DNA of 64,000 nt. Source: Leptoclinus maculatus (Eukaryota; Chordata; Actinopteri; Perciformes; Stichaeidae). Positions 48,506 to 60,097 of this stretch are shown piece by piece (position 1 is the stretch's first letter; every line of letters starts with the position of its first letter). A program made the translations under genes and the position numbers. Under the pieces are notes generated by a model, which was given only the letters and a program-made list of their open reading frames with translations, ran no database searches and was not told the DNA's origin. The stretch spans positions 214,501 to 278,500 of the forward strand of contig JAVDOI010000126.1 of NCBI GenBank assembly GCA_032191485.1, written 5' to 3'.

Positions 48506-48580
48506 AGATGGATGGATGGATGGATGGATGGAGGGAGGGAGGGATAGATAATAGATGGATGGATGGAGGGAGAGATGGAC
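48506..48580. repeat. (GATG)n/(GAGG)n tetranucleotide repeat
   Basis: ATGG units then GAGG and a second ATGG block; open on both strands by repetition only. Confidence 0.95.
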
Positions 48581-49319
48581 AGATGATAGGTTGGTGGTCT
48601 GGTCTTTCTCCAAAGGCTGTCCTTTATTATACAATCTGCACATTTCAAATGAGGACCCTAACATCCAGGGAGAGATCTCATCACCGTCGTTGGATGATGA
48701 GATCTCAGAGGACCAGCTGAGGCCTGGAGGATGGTTAGTGAAATGAGAGTGCTTCTGGTACCGGGAGAGAAAGAGAAGACGCACAGAGAGGTAATATATT
48801 CATGCAAAACAACAGGCAGCCTAACAAAGTGCTCACCATCGTGAACTGAAATCACGGGTCAAATGAGATCTACGTCTACTGATCTCCATCAATCAAACTC
48901 TGGTTATTAGCTGATTGAACACATAATTAGCTTTGTAATAATTCAATTGGATTTAAGCCGTAAAATGATATTTGCAACAAAAGTAAGCTTCAAAAAGAGG
49001 CCTGCCAGCAGAGGATTACAGATGAGATCGTCTGCAGCCTCGTAAATCCTAATCAGCTCAATGAGAATCAGTGCAGGTTGGGCCGCCAGATTAACCCCAT
49101 ACTGACACAGACTCACACCATCGAGTGTTCAGAGACTTCTAATCTACTTCCATCATTTCCACCGGTCACTAAAAGGTGCTTTTTAGTTTGCAACATAGTC
49201 ATCATGAGATCTGCAGTCCAGATATAAACACATATATATAATACCACGCTGTAAATCAAGTCTTATCCTGCTTGTAATAATAGACAGCAGAGGTTTTGGT
49301 CATGGAACTTGTGTACTTC
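48581..49319. other. No gene seen
   Basis: Anonymous sequence. Confidence 0.5.
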
Positions 49320-49530
49320 AGTAGTTATTTCAACCCAAACGAGGAACTTCTCCTCAACCTAACTAAGTACTTTTATTACCTAAACCTCACTGAGTTTACT
49401 GTGTGTGTGTGTGTGTGTGTGTCTGTGTGTGTGTGTCTTCATTATCAGCATTGTGTAGAGAACATCTTACGAGGTTATTCCTCATTTTTCGTGCGTTTTC
49501 CTACGAAAGTCCAGCAACACGAGTCAATTT
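49320..49530 (-). repeat. Dispersed family B fragments with a (GT)n tract
   Basis: ACCTAACTAAGTAC and CCTAAACCTCACTGAG, a GT tract at 49401-49437, then CATCTTACGAGGTTATTCC, GCGTTTTCCTACGAAAGTCC and AGCAACACGAGTCAATTTC. The right part is family B in reverse; the left part is in the opposite sense, so the copy is rearranged. Confidence 0.6.
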
Positions 49531-49539
49531 CCGTTTGTT

Positions 49540-49767
49540 TCATGAAACTAAAAGAACTCAAAACTCACCTTTTTAAATCTGCTGTAGTGATGATATTATT
49601 ATGTCATGTTATCGTTTTATGTTTACTGCTATTATGTCATTTATTTACTTTGCTTATTTTTATATTGCTTTTACTGTTTGTGTTTTTACCTTGTAAAGTA
49701 CCTTTGAGTACCTTTTAAAGCTCAAAATGAATGTATTATTATTATTATTATTATCATTATTATTATA
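49540..49767 (+). mobile_element. LINE 3' end with (ATT)n tail
   Basis: Reads LKELKTHLFKSA, the usual last residues of several fish LINE ORF2s, then a T-rich 3' UTR ending CTTGTAAAGTACCTTTGAG and a (TTA)n tail at 49735-49766. It directly follows the family B fragment, as if inserted in it. Confidence 0.6.
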
Positions 49768-50804
49768 ACAACAGAAGTCAGATGACAGAAGAGCTGCAGG
49801 CCTCTTATGAAACATGTTTACGGCCTAAATCCATGAAATATTACAGATATTTACTCATATTTGTGTTCAGTGTTACAGTAACACTGAACACCGTTAACGC
49901 GTCGTTGTTTCCTCACTTTAAAGTCAACACGACCTCAAAGTCTGAACGACAGAAGCACAAACAGACAGTTTGCAGTGAAATGATTTTAGTCTCTCACAGC
50001 TGAAGTGAAACAACAAGAAACACAATCATCCAGGAGGAAGAGGAGGGGCCGTTAACGAGGAAGAGGAGGGGCCGTTAACGAGGAAGAGGAGGGTTCTGGG
50101 TACAGCTGCACTGTGGACTGGGAGTCCAGCTGTTGTCCTTTACATTATTTACCTCTCAGCATGTGAACACACACGGTCCCTGAGGATGAAGAGACATCTG
50201 ACCCTGAGCTGACTCTTCCTCCTCCTCCTCCTCCTCCTCCTCAGAGCTGTAACAGGTGGATCCCTGTCAGGTGACCACATGCTGCCTCCTCGTGGTCTCT
50301 CTGGACATGGACTCTAGATCAGCAGCTTAGGTCGCGTCTCCATCTAGAGGCGAAGCGCGTCTCTCACGTTCCATCAAACACCTCAAATCAACCAGGACTC
50401 TTGTGGTTTCATATTTTAGTGTGAAAGATGTGAAGTTAGAGATGAAAACACATAAATAAATTGATGTATTTATATATAAACACTAAATTCTAATGCTTTT
50501 CTTTAGCTGTGTGTTTGTTGTTTCCTCTCTGAGCCACTAGAGGGCGCTGTGGTGCAGCACACTGACTCACAGTCACAGTAGATTCCTTCATTTCTTTGAC
50601 CTCATAGACTCAGAGAAAGATGTTATCTGACTGAGACCACTGAGATCTGATGCATCTTATTTAAACTGCTGTCACTTCATGAAGGTGATGTTCAGAGACA
50701 TAACATCTGTCAGACGCCCTGAAAAAGAGAGAAAACCTCTAATGCAGCTTTCTGCACCTCTTCTCTCTTTGTTTTTGTTTTTGGTTCCAGTAATCGTTCT
50801 CTCG

Positions 50805-50808
<4 letters not shown>
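49768..50808. other. No gene seen; 23-bp tandem at 50034-50096
   Basis: Nearly three units of AGGAAGAGGAGGGGCCGTTA plus ACG at 50034-50096 and a (CTC)n tract near 50216-50243. No supported gene. Confidence 0.6.

Positions 50809-50881
<73 letters not shown>
50809..50881. repeat. (GT)n microsatellite
   Basis: 73-base GT tract. Confidence 1.
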
Positions 50882-50883
<2 letters not shown>

Positions 50884-51141
50884 GATGTTTTGAAGAATTT
50901 GCATAAACTTATTTCATCACCTTGAACAGATTGAATTTGAAAAGGACACCACGCTCCTTTCTCTGGCCGGCCACAGTGTCCCATGATTATATTTTGTTTG
51001 TTTCAAGATGTAAGAAAAAAAATTAAAATAATGAGTCCGTTAAAGGAACAACTCCAAAAACAGATACAACTGTTGGCTTTGTGTCTCAGGTTTAAAGGGC
51101 AGTCAGCTCAAACATACATGTCCTCAGAGCTGCAGGCCTGA

Positions 51142-51257
51142 GTGTGTGTGTGTGTGTGTATGCATTGTGTTATGTAATAAAGAAAACAAGAGTTAGACAG
51201 AGAATGAAGGTGGAAAACAACCAGACCAAAGCGTGTGTGTGTGTGTGTGTGTGTGTG
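51142..51257. repeat. Two short (GT)n tracts
   Basis: GT at 51142-51159 and 51233-51257. Confidence 0.95.
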
Positions 51258-51377
51258 AAGGGGTGATGAGAGGAGGTTGCATAACCCGTCGAGGACAAAG
51301 AACATGTGGTTTCCATGTAAATAAGAACGTGCTGCTGCAGACTGAGACCATTAATTCATTTACTGCCCACAACAACT

Positions 51378-51523
<146 letters not shown>

Positions 51524-53194
51524 GGGTGCAGTTGTAACGACACTGTGAGTTAGTCGTAACAAATATGAAATTATGAAGATTAATGAGCAGAAATTGGAAT
51601 GGCTGTTTAATTGTTTACTTTTTGTCTCAATAGTCTGGAAATAAAAGGCAAGATGGATGATTTCATTCATTAATTGTTGTTGGTGATTTATGAATGTTGT
51701 TGTAGATCATTTTTCTTTCTTTGTTGTTTGAAAAAGTGTCCGCAGCACTCTGGTCCTATAGCCGTCATTAACTTATGCAATAATTAAACATGTTATTGAT
51801 TCTTTTGACCTGATATGTATCCAGTTACGATGTGTAGAATCTTCCTTGTGGAGTTCGCTCAGTCATTGTAGACGTTTAAAGTTACTATTATAACATCGGA
51901 CTCTGTGATATGGTCGAGCCTCAGCGGGTACAGTTCCTGGAAAACTGAGCAAACCCGATGAAGACCGTGTAACACGATCAAAAGCTCCAGAACAAGCAAG
52001 TGAATGGACCTTGAGTGGAGAGTTTAGATCCTGGTCACCAAGCGCTGCTTTAATAAAATAACATGAATCATAAAACAAACTCTTTCAAAACAATAGAAAG
52101 ACGATCACAAAGTGACCTTCCCAAAGGTTTGATCCCGTCTATTCATCTGCATCCATCGGTGCAGAGCTAATCCAAAGTGTTGCTTACATTTCTATCTGTA
52201 AATCCAATTTAAGAGGATTTCTCGGCACTGAAAAGTCTCCCCCGACTCCCCCGACTCCCCCTTTGTTGTTAGAGAAGTGCAGCTTAACAGAAACTGTTCC
52301 AGTCTGATCTGTATTAAGCGGTATTTAAAGGTTTTCATCCACACACTTCTTTGCTGTTGTTGGACGTGAACAGAGAGTCTGCAGGCGATAGAGAATTAGT
52401 AAAGAGCTGATGGAGCTCAGTGAATTTAAAAAAAGATCCAATCAAAGAGGAAAAACATTAAAAACATGAATAAACCTCAAGAGAAGGAGCAGATTTCTGG
52501 TGAACCTCCAGACAGTTAAAACACACCTGGGGGTCAATTTAAAGTAAAATCTCATAAAAGATTACCAGAGCTTGTAAAATGCATCACCCACCTCCGGCCA
52601 AGAAAAGAACGAGTGTGAAGAACAATTGAAGATTTAATAACTCATGTTTGGTAACTTTATTGTTTGTTTTTTTGCAAATATGCTCAACAAAGGTTTATGA
52701 AGACTGTGAAACAATCTGCTGACAGATTCACAGCGTTAACATGCACAACACAAGTCCACGTGTCCACAAGAGACAGCGCAGATAAACACCAGACGGGATC
52801 TGATAGGAGACAAAAGAGTGCAAAGGGCGACAGAACAGTGGACCTGTACAGTGTCTCTAAAACATGAAGTCTATAAAACACTGGCTGCTCTAATTTACAT
52901 TGTGCATGAACATGAACAAATTAATTCATAATAGAACATCTATTAAAGCACATAAGTACAGAAGCATATTGCTGCCACCATTACAAAACAAATTTGATTA
53001 TTTTTTTAGTTTTAGATCCTGGTTTTATTATTATTATGACATCACTTTCTGCATCTTTTTTTACAAGAACGTTTTTGCACTAAAACATCGTTTCCTACAT
53101 TTTGTTTATTCAAAAACCTTTTTGTTATACCACAAAGTCAACACGTCTCATTAAAACTAAAAAGTTTCTCATTAACATATTATAAGTTTCGTAT
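51524..53194. other. No gene seen
   Basis: Anonymous. CCCCCGACT is tandemly repeated near 52243-52260. Several AATAAA/TTTATT hexamers, none tied to a gene. Confidence 0.5.
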
Positions 53195-53650
53195 ATCTTA
53201 CGCAACGGTTCTCATTTTTTGTGTTGTCCTACTTAAGTCAGCATTGTGTCTATTTCTGCTTCTTACATGCAAACAGGTTTTTCAAAATAAACTTTTGTTT
53301 TCAAAGGAAAGAACTTAGGTTGAGGCAACAAAACTACTTGGTTAAGTTGAGACAACTAAACTACTTGGTTAAGTTGAGACAACTAAACTACTTGGTTAAG
53401 TTGAGACAACTAAACTACTTGGTTAAGTTGAGACAACTAAACTACTTAGTTAAGTTGAGACAACTAAACTACTTGGTTAAGTTGAGACAACTAAACTACT
53501 TGGTTAAGTTGAGACAACTAAACTACTTGGGTTTAGAAATAGATTGTCGTTTGGCCTAAAATAACTACAGAAGTACGCAAAGTTACATGACAAATAAATC
53601 TACGTTGACTTCCTGTTTCACACGGGGAACAAACTGCGGTCTCCTGGAGG
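53195..53650 (-). repeat. Dispersed family B, reverse copy with 27-bp tandem expansion
   Basis: Outer parts ATCTTACGCAACGGTTCTC, TTTTTCAAAATAAACTTTTG and GTTACATGACAAATAAATC, CGTTGACTTCCTGTTTCAC, ACGGGGAACAAAC match other copies. Between them, eight units of 27 bp (core AACTAAACTACTTGGTTAAG, period seen at 53332, 53359, 53386 and so on to 53521) replace a single AACTACTTAGTTTAGG at the same place in the 18490 copy. The open frame repeating KLRQLNYLV is an artefact. Confidence 0.9.
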
Positions 53651-55559
53651 AAAGTCCGTATTTTGTTTGACCCATTCACATACAAGAACTGGTCTTTACA
53701 GACAAATTGATTTCGTGGGATATGTACGGATTACAGTTTAGCTACGTATGCTGGATCAGAACAGCCTGATTATTATAAGAGATACTGTAGCCTCATACAA
53801 CATAATTGATATAGACATGTGAACTGTTTTCACATTATTTTAAAACCCCTAATTCAAAATCTTATTTTTGTCATAACGTAGAAGTTTTTAGAGAGATTAC
53901 AGTTTGGAAAAATGACTTCAGAAGAAAGCGTTGGTAAGTTGATGGCTTTGGGCGAAACCCTTTCTAGATAAAATGATATTTAGAACAAATGATTTTTGTA
54001 CCGGTGGCAGCCATATGCAGCAGATTAGAGAAGGAATATGTGCTGAGTCATTTCTCTGTTTCACATGACAACATGCATGGAACTCCTTCATCAGCATAAG
54101 CAAAGCAAAAGAAAATCTCTTCACAACAAATAACAGTAACAGCTTCAACATTCATCACAACAATGATGAACACAATATAAAGAAACGGTTCCACTACAGC
54201 TGGGTGCTGATGTTCTACTAAGGCGGCTTCATTTCTGCAGACCAAACGTCATCGAGTCAGCTATTAATTAAGGCAAAATCCAGTAACAAGCACTTCATTA
54301 ACGAAACGTCATTAATTAGTAAATCGAGCAAATAAATAGGTTATTAAATAGGCTGAATCACAAGTTAACACAATGGAAATAGAAAAAAAAAAAACACTTT
54401 AAGATGAGACCGCTAAACCAGGACGTGAGTGCAAAACACTGGAATGACAGAAACATTAACTTCTTTTTTCTTTTACTTTACAAGTTGGAATGTAACTTTT
54501 GTAACATCAGAATCACACATAACTCAACTGAATATGCAGATTCAGTCACAGGAGATATATTTAATGCATTTTAAGTGAGAAAAGAAACTGCATATCTTAA
54601 TCTCAATACAACTCATGTGGACTCCATTCTCCTAAAAATAAAATGCAAAGGTCACATAACAATTTCTCCAAATTGAAATCACAATATTTTGGAACTTTAA
54701 AGGTGCCGAATTCCAAATTAATCTCAACATGACGACTGCTGAGCCGGCGGCTAGAAGCTAACGGTGCCAACAACAGCTAACAGCGCAGACAGAGCTAACA
54801 GTGCTACGTTTCGGAGACGGAGAGCGACTACATTCTCTGCTCAGGTAGACGTTAATCCTCAATATCTTTACATAGATAATAGTTGTTTGCTGCCATGTTA
54901 TTGTGCACAATTTCGAATTTAGCACATTTAAAATGTTGATAAACTCTGATTTACATAACAAACAAAAACAAACTACGCTGCGTTTTAAGACAGTCTGTGT
55001 TAAGACGTTACGGTTACACTGTGATTAAGATAGGAAGGATCGTCTGTGTTGTAACAGACTGCGGAACAGTTTTATATTCATTGTCTTTATCAGACTGGGA
55101 AAGAAGTGCTGACTGTTGTGTTTCCACCATGAAGGCAGATTTACAAAGTGCAAAAAAACAACATGTTTTAAATTAAATGACTGTAGACTTTGTGGGGGAT
55201 CCACTAAAAAACTCTTCAGAGGATTGAATATATATATATATGTATATATACGCATCAGAATCTGTCTAATTCAGCTCATCAGCGGTGGACGGGGACGTTG
55301 CTTTTAACAAATAAATGTATCCAAATTCTTAAATGCTGCGATCACCACAAATGAAATGATATTGCATTTGGCTGGAGGCAGGAATTTGGACTGGATATTA
55401 TGAACAGATACGACTAAAAGTGAGTGAAACTCCAGCAGTTCACTGTTTACGTTACTGATCCTTCATATACATGTTTACGTGGAGCCCAGTTCTTTAAGGC
55501 GTTAACTGCACGAATAATTCTGCACGAATAATTCTCCACGGGACCCGTTAAAGCATCCG
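53651..55559. other. No gene seen; downstream of snx19
   Basis: At 54739-54800, GAGCCGGCGGCTAGAAGC and AACGGTGCCAACAACAGC echo the interior of the MITE at 3695-4238. CACGAATAATTCT is directly duplicated at about 55509-55536. No coding evidence. Confidence 0.5.
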
Positions 55560-56126
55560 TCACCACGCTACAACACAGTATGTTCTTTTCCTACACCGAG
55601 ACATTTACAGGTTTAATAAAAAAAAAGAAATCAGTGCCAGATACATGCAATCCCTCAGGAAGGCTCAGATTTAGGAAGGGCAGCTCACATTATGTCAGAT
55701 TTACATGTGTGGCTCCATACAGAGCGAGTGGGATACTGAAGAATGGCTCTACAGAGAATACAGACGCTGAAGCTGAATCCCAACATTTTGAGATTGAAGG
55801 TAAAGCTTCTCCAGACAGGTGTGGGGTGTGCGAGAGGGGATGAGGGCCGACCATCTGAAGTGAGTTTGGTGAAAGCCGGAGAGTTTAGCGAGCTGAAAGA
55901 GAGGTCCTGGTGTGGAGATCTTTGAGGGCTTTTGCCACATGTTTAGATCTAAACCGGCCACGTCTTCTAGGATCAAACACAAACCAGGTGCTCTTGTGTA
56001 ATCAAAGCTGCTTCTACACATAATTACAGACAGGCCTCACCTGAAACACTCACACTCTCATCGCAGAACATTAGTGGAACAGGTAGCAACTGAATGGTGG
56101 AAAGTAAAGATGGAGGTTTTGTCTCC
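55560..56126 (-). promoter_or_regulatory. snx19: Probable snx19 3' untranslated region with ATTAAA signal
   Basis: Downstream of the stop, on the minus strand, the first good poly(A) hexamer is ATTAAA (plus-strand TTTAAT at 55612-55617). It is followed within about 30-50 bases by a GT-rich stretch (rc of 55560-55590). That would give a 3' UTR of about 0.5 kb. No open frame crosses the stop. Other AATAAA hexamers lie further downstream (for example rc of 52653-52660), so a longer UTR is possible. Confidence 0.4.
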
Positions 56127-56250
56127 TCACGCCAGCAGCTTCTCTGGGTTCCTGGAGAGGGTTCGCAACAGGCTCCTCTGGAAGTCCTCTTCGGGTATTT
56201 CAGGAACCAGGAACTCCAACAGAAGGTCAAATATGCAGTAGACCAGATGT
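56127..56250 (-). CDS. snx19: Sorting nexin 19-like, last coding exon with stop
   Basis: Terminal coding exon of 124 bp on the minus strand. The acceptor is TCATTCCCTCAG; the exon opens HLVYCIFDLLLEFLVPEIP, continues EEDFQRSLLRTLSRNPEK and stops after KLLA with TGA at 56129-56127. The leucine-rich helix after INRH is the end of the Nexin_C region. Phase agrees with the preceding exon (AG|A = Arg). The intron upstream is 3640 bp and is filled by a minisatellite that starts less than 20 bp from the splice acceptor, a diverged duplicated element and a CpG-rich purine array. The protein end looks intact, with no frameshift. Confidence 0.8.
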
Positions 56251-56268
56251 CTGAGGGAATGACACAGA

Positions 56269-56640
56269 TTAACCATCACAGTGTAAATAAAGTTTAACGT
56301 TAACATCACAGTGTAAATAAAGTTTAACGTTAACCATCAGAGTGTAAATAAAGTTTTAACGTTAACCATCAGAGTGTAAATAAAGTTTTAACGTTAACCA
56401 TCACAGTGTAAATAAAGTTTTAACGTTAACCATCAGAGTGTAAATAAAGTTTAACGTTAACCATCAGAGTGTAAATAAAGTTTTAACGTTAACCATCAGT
56501 GTAAATAAAGTTTAACGTTAACCATCAGAGTGTAAATAAAGTGTTAACGTTAACCATCAGAGTGTAAATAAAGTTTTAACGTTAACCATCAGAGTGTAAA
56601 TAAAGTTTTAACGTTAACCATCACAGTGTAAATAAAGTTG
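56269..56640. repeat. 32-bp minisatellite, 12 units, beside the last snx19 exon
   Basis: Twelve tandem units of 30-32 bp (starts at 56281, 56311, 56342, 56374, 56406, 56438, 56469, 56499, 56530, 56562, 56594, 56626) with core GTGTAAATAAAG, then TTTTAACGTTAACCATCAGA. Each unit carries a plus-strand AATAAA hexamer and the palindrome TTAACGTTAA. On the minus (gene) strand each unit contains TTAAC, which fits the branch-point consensus. Units differ mainly by loss of one T or of the AGA. Confidence 0.95.
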
Positions 56641-57829
56641 TACTGACTCAGTAGAACATGTGTTTCTAGTCTCTGATCTCTGATAATGTTTCATTGTAAA
56701 CAACCAATCAGTGTTTAAACCAACAGGAGGAGAGCTAGTAACGTTAGCAGCACCGCTAACGGCTAACCAACGGAGGTTCACTTCAGGTACATTATGATGC
56801 CTTCAGGCTCTGCTCAGTGAACATGAGTACTGGCTGAAGGTACATTATAACATTATCATGATGTGTTCACATGTCATCTGTAAAATGTAGTTTTGGTGAT
56901 GAACTTGAATAAATCCAGTAGTTTGAAGGAGATGTTTTCACGTGAATATAAAATAGATATTAGAGATGAATTATGATGTTTGACTTCTAACACGAGCTCT
57001 AAGAACATTATTATACATCATTAATAATAATAATGAAGAGATTTATTCATTAATGATCTCTTTATTTCCTTATTATTTCAATTGTGTGTTTTTATGCAGA
57101 AAGAAAACACTATAAATGACTATAACAAAGTAAAAGGTAACATTTAGTATTTTTGATGGTTTACTGACTTCAGAGCGTTGAAATGATTTGTGTGACGGTA
57201 GATCCTTGTAGACCAGCTGATATAATCAAACAACAAAAGGATCTATATCTGTTAGTATGGATCATCAGTGATCGGTGGAGAAACCTCTACTAGTGACTTA
57301 ATGAGGCTGGGTGAGGACATGATGACATAGCTGGTGTGCTTTGGATATCCAGGACAGGACTTCCTCTTCCAACTAAACTATTCAACTCTAACTCACTGGA
57401 CATAATTCTTTAAGGCTCACACTTTGCTGGCAAAATTCTGTAACCTTTTAATCAAATCCAAAATGTAAATTCTCTAACAAAACTTAATGTGGAAGAAGTG
57501 AAAGGTTTGGAATTGTTTGGGTTGGTTCAGTGGATCCTGATGTCTGTCTGGGACTCTGTTTGTTTCTACATCTGTAAAACCTTTTCATAGCTCTCCAGCT
57601 GTTTACTCAACGGTCTGTTTCGTGATGAAATGTGTTCAAGATGTATGATTTCCAGGTGAGCTTCTCTCTGCTTGTTAACAAAAGCCAGCACGTCCAAACA
57701 GCAGACCATGTGGCGAGTATACAAAGCGTGCCGGTCAGATCCAAGAGGATCATCGGGTCAATGACCTGTGAGCTGAGTGAATGGCGTGGCGTCATTATCG
57801 TTGCTGGTTGTACCATTTCCAGCAGAAAC
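56641..57829. other. Intron of snx19, no further exon seen
   Basis: Searched on the minus strand for exons, but phase and content are already satisfied by the exon at 59891-59978. The 113-codon minus frame at 57607-57948 overlaps a repeat and is not recognised. Confidence 0.55.
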
Positions 57830-58075
57830 CTTTGAGCCTCTGAACCCCAAAACCCGCCGGCAGGATTGAAACATTCACCAAAACTACACCGTTTATCACA
57901 GCCAGAAGCTGTAGAAACGCCATTATCGTCGGTTCTTGAACACATCATGTCTCATTATAAATCTCTCCTCTAATAAAGAGTTCACTTTAACATGATGGTG
58001 TTAAACATTAAACTGTGAAACTATGACGTCATGATGGATTCATCTCAGACCAACAGTCATGTGACAAGAAGAGAG
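57830..58075 (-). repeat. Diverged element copy 2, flank shared with 40665-40985
   Basis: The reverse complement of this segment matches the plus strand at 40665-40985: the stretch around ATGACGTCAT, the run AAGTGAACTCTTTATT, TGTTCAAG followed by GATAAACGGTGTAGTTTTGG, and a CGG-rich end. The left copy has about 60 extra bases in the middle. The two copies are inverted relative to each other, 17 kb apart, and both abut the same composite array. The minus open frame across this region is not recognisable as a protein. Confidence 0.75.
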
Positions 58076-58500
58076 GAGACACTATGAACTACAGGAAGAG
58101 GAGAGGAGAGGAGACACTAGGACTGAACTACAGGAAGAGGAGAGGAGAGGAGAGGAGAGGAGAGGAGAGGAGAGGAGAGGAGAGGAGAGGAGAGAGGAGG
58201 GGAGAGGAGAGGAGAGGAGAGGAGAGGAGAGAGGAGACACTAGGACTGAACTACAGGAAGTGAACAGAGAGAGGAGAGGAGAGGACAGGAGAGGAGGAGA
58301 GAGGAGAGGAGAGGAGAGGAGAGGAGAGGAGAGAGGAGACACTAGGACTGAACTACAGGAAGTGAACAGAGAGAGGAGAGGAGAGGACAGGAGAGGAGGA
58401 GAGAGGAGAGGAGAGGAGAGGAGAGGAGAGGAGAGGAGAGGAGAGAAGAGGAGAGAGGAGAGGAGAGAGGAGACACTAGGACTGAACTACAGGAAGTGAA
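58076..58500 (-). repeat. Composite GAGGA / CTACAGG array, copy 2 (five units)
   Basis: GAGAGGAGAG tracts alternate with a 20-bp spacer GACACTAGGACTGAACTACA at about 58119, 58233, 58338 and 58472, plus a truncated spacer ACACTATGAACTACAGG at 58080. It is the reverse complement of the array at 39930-40665. The truncated terminal spacer occurs at the corresponding end of both arrays, which shows common descent. Confidence 0.9.
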
Positions 58501-58965
58501 CGGAGAGACGGAGAGGACGAGGAGAGGACCGGAGGAGAGCGACGCTGCGGCGTCGCTTCGTCTGCCTGCGTCGTGGCGCGGCGTCTGCGCTCAGGAGAGG
58601 AGAGGCGAGAGCTCAGAGCCACCTGACTATTCCTCCGTCGATCTGGCGCGGCAACAGAGAGAGAGGAGAGGGACAGGAGAGGAGAGAGGAGAGGAGAGAG
58701 AGGAGACGGACGAGACAGGAGGAGAGGAGAGAGGAGAGGAGAGGACCTAGCCCTCCAGGCAGCTGCCGGAGCGAGCTGAGCTCTGGAGCGCTCACCGCTC
58801 CTTGCTTCGCTCTGTCGCGTTGCTTCTTGTGCGTCGCTCGGCGCTGTCGCCCCCAGTGACCGGAGAGAGGAGAGGAGAGGACGCGAGGAGGAGAGGAGAG
58901 AGGAGGAGAGGAGAGGTCTTAGCTTCCTCGTTCATCTGGTGAATAGTTTACCTATCTCTATAGCA
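58501..58965 (+). promoter_or_regulatory. CpG-rich, purine-rich island ending in a plus-strand splice donor
   Basis: Between the array and 58870 the sequence becomes dense in CpG (for example GCGACGCTGCGGCGTCGC and GTGGCGCGGCGTCTGCGC) interspersed with GAGAGGAGAG runs, unlike the CpG-poor surroundings. It is followed by a consensus plus-strand donor AGCAGGTAAGAC at about 58961-58972. It lies inside the last snx19 intron, antisense to the gene. A candidate promoter with a non-coding first exon is an inference; it may simply be a GC-rich repeat. Confidence 0.35.
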
Positions 58966-58972
58966 GGTAAGA

Positions 58973-59890
58973 CTCAATTTAACTTTTCCAACATTGGAAC
59001 CCATGTTCGGATATGTAGATTTCAGTGTTTTTTGTAAAATAAATGAGTAAATCAATTCAACTTGCCCTTTTTTGTTTTTCATGATTGATGTCATCATAAC
59101 TGTGTTATTCTGCACTAAAGACATGTTCTAGTCTTCTAGTCATGATGGTTCTGTTTCCATAGAGGAGCAGGACTTTGTGGTTCAGAGGGTTAACTGTAAA
59201 GAGTTTGCAGAGAATGGGCTGATAAGCAAAAACACAGTGGAGAAGAGAGGCCGGGTCAGAACGGACACGCTTCTTCATCAGCAGAGGAAGTAACTCTCCA
59301 ACTGAACTCCTCACTGCATACAAAGACTGTGCCAGATTTTAATTTCTGCCAGCAATGAACAACAGAATGAGGCTGCAGCAATCAACAAACTGGAACACTA
59401 AAGAGTGGAAGTCATCACATGATTCTGCAACTGATGGTGACGCTTGATAAAAGGTCAGAGGATCACCAGTTATTACAAGTGGGTTCAGTTTGAGAGAATG
59501 TTTTGCACCAAATGTGATGACAATCTATCCAATAGTTGTGACCTTTATCAAAAATACTTACATCTATAAGCCACTGAGGGACAAACGGGACTGCACTGTA
59601 TGCACTTCCTACTACATAGTTTTGCAGATATTTGGTCATAAACCAAAGTAACGAACAAACTATAATTTTCACCTGATGATGGCGCTCAATGGAAGTTCAG
59701 AGGATGTCCAAAGTTCAAGTCAATTAGATCCAATAGTTGTTGAGATATTTCAGTCTGGACCAAAGTTGTAAAACCGACCGACAGACTGCCTATTTTCAGA
59801 AACTGTGCTTTGGGAAATCATGCTTTGGGTTACACCTTAATAAGCCAGTTTGGAGAATCTTCATCGAGTGTATAGTGTGTGTGTGTTCAC
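58973..59890. other. Intron of snx19, nothing recognised
   Basis: Anonymous intronic sequence. Confidence 0.55.
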
Positions 59891-59978
59891 CTGTTAATGG
59901 AGGGGTCTTGAAGAGAGTCCAGTGCAGTCTGCCAACAGAGTTTGTACTTGTCTGAGCCCAACAGGTCTGAGATCAGAT
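59891..59978 (-). CDS. snx19: Sorting nexin 19-like, penultimate coding exon
   Basis: An 88-bp minus-strand exon between acceptor CTCCAG and donor AACAG|GTGAAC. It encodes D-LISDLLGSDKYKLCWQ followed by SLQDPSINR, a pattern (DLxxxLLG...W...LxSLQxPxINR) typical of SNX19 C-termini. It is too short to stand out as an open frame and was found by requiring a phase-compatible exon between its two neighbours. Its leading AT completes the Asp codon begun at 60732, and its trailing AG plus the first base of the last exon gives Arg. The 753-bp intron separating it from the previous exon contains a family A repeat. Confidence 0.8.
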
Positions 59979-60097
59979 CTGGAGATACAGAATTATAAAA
60001 CAATGTGTAACCAGCTGTTTGCCGTGTTTTCCTACCCCTCTGCCATAACTGTAACTTGAGGCATTCATTTTATTGCTAGAATTATTTACACAAGGCA

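Noticed and set aside
57607..57948. 113-codon minus-strand frame inside the last snx19 intron
   Set aside because: It overlaps the diverged duplicated element, the other copy does not keep the frame, and the snx19 exons join without it.
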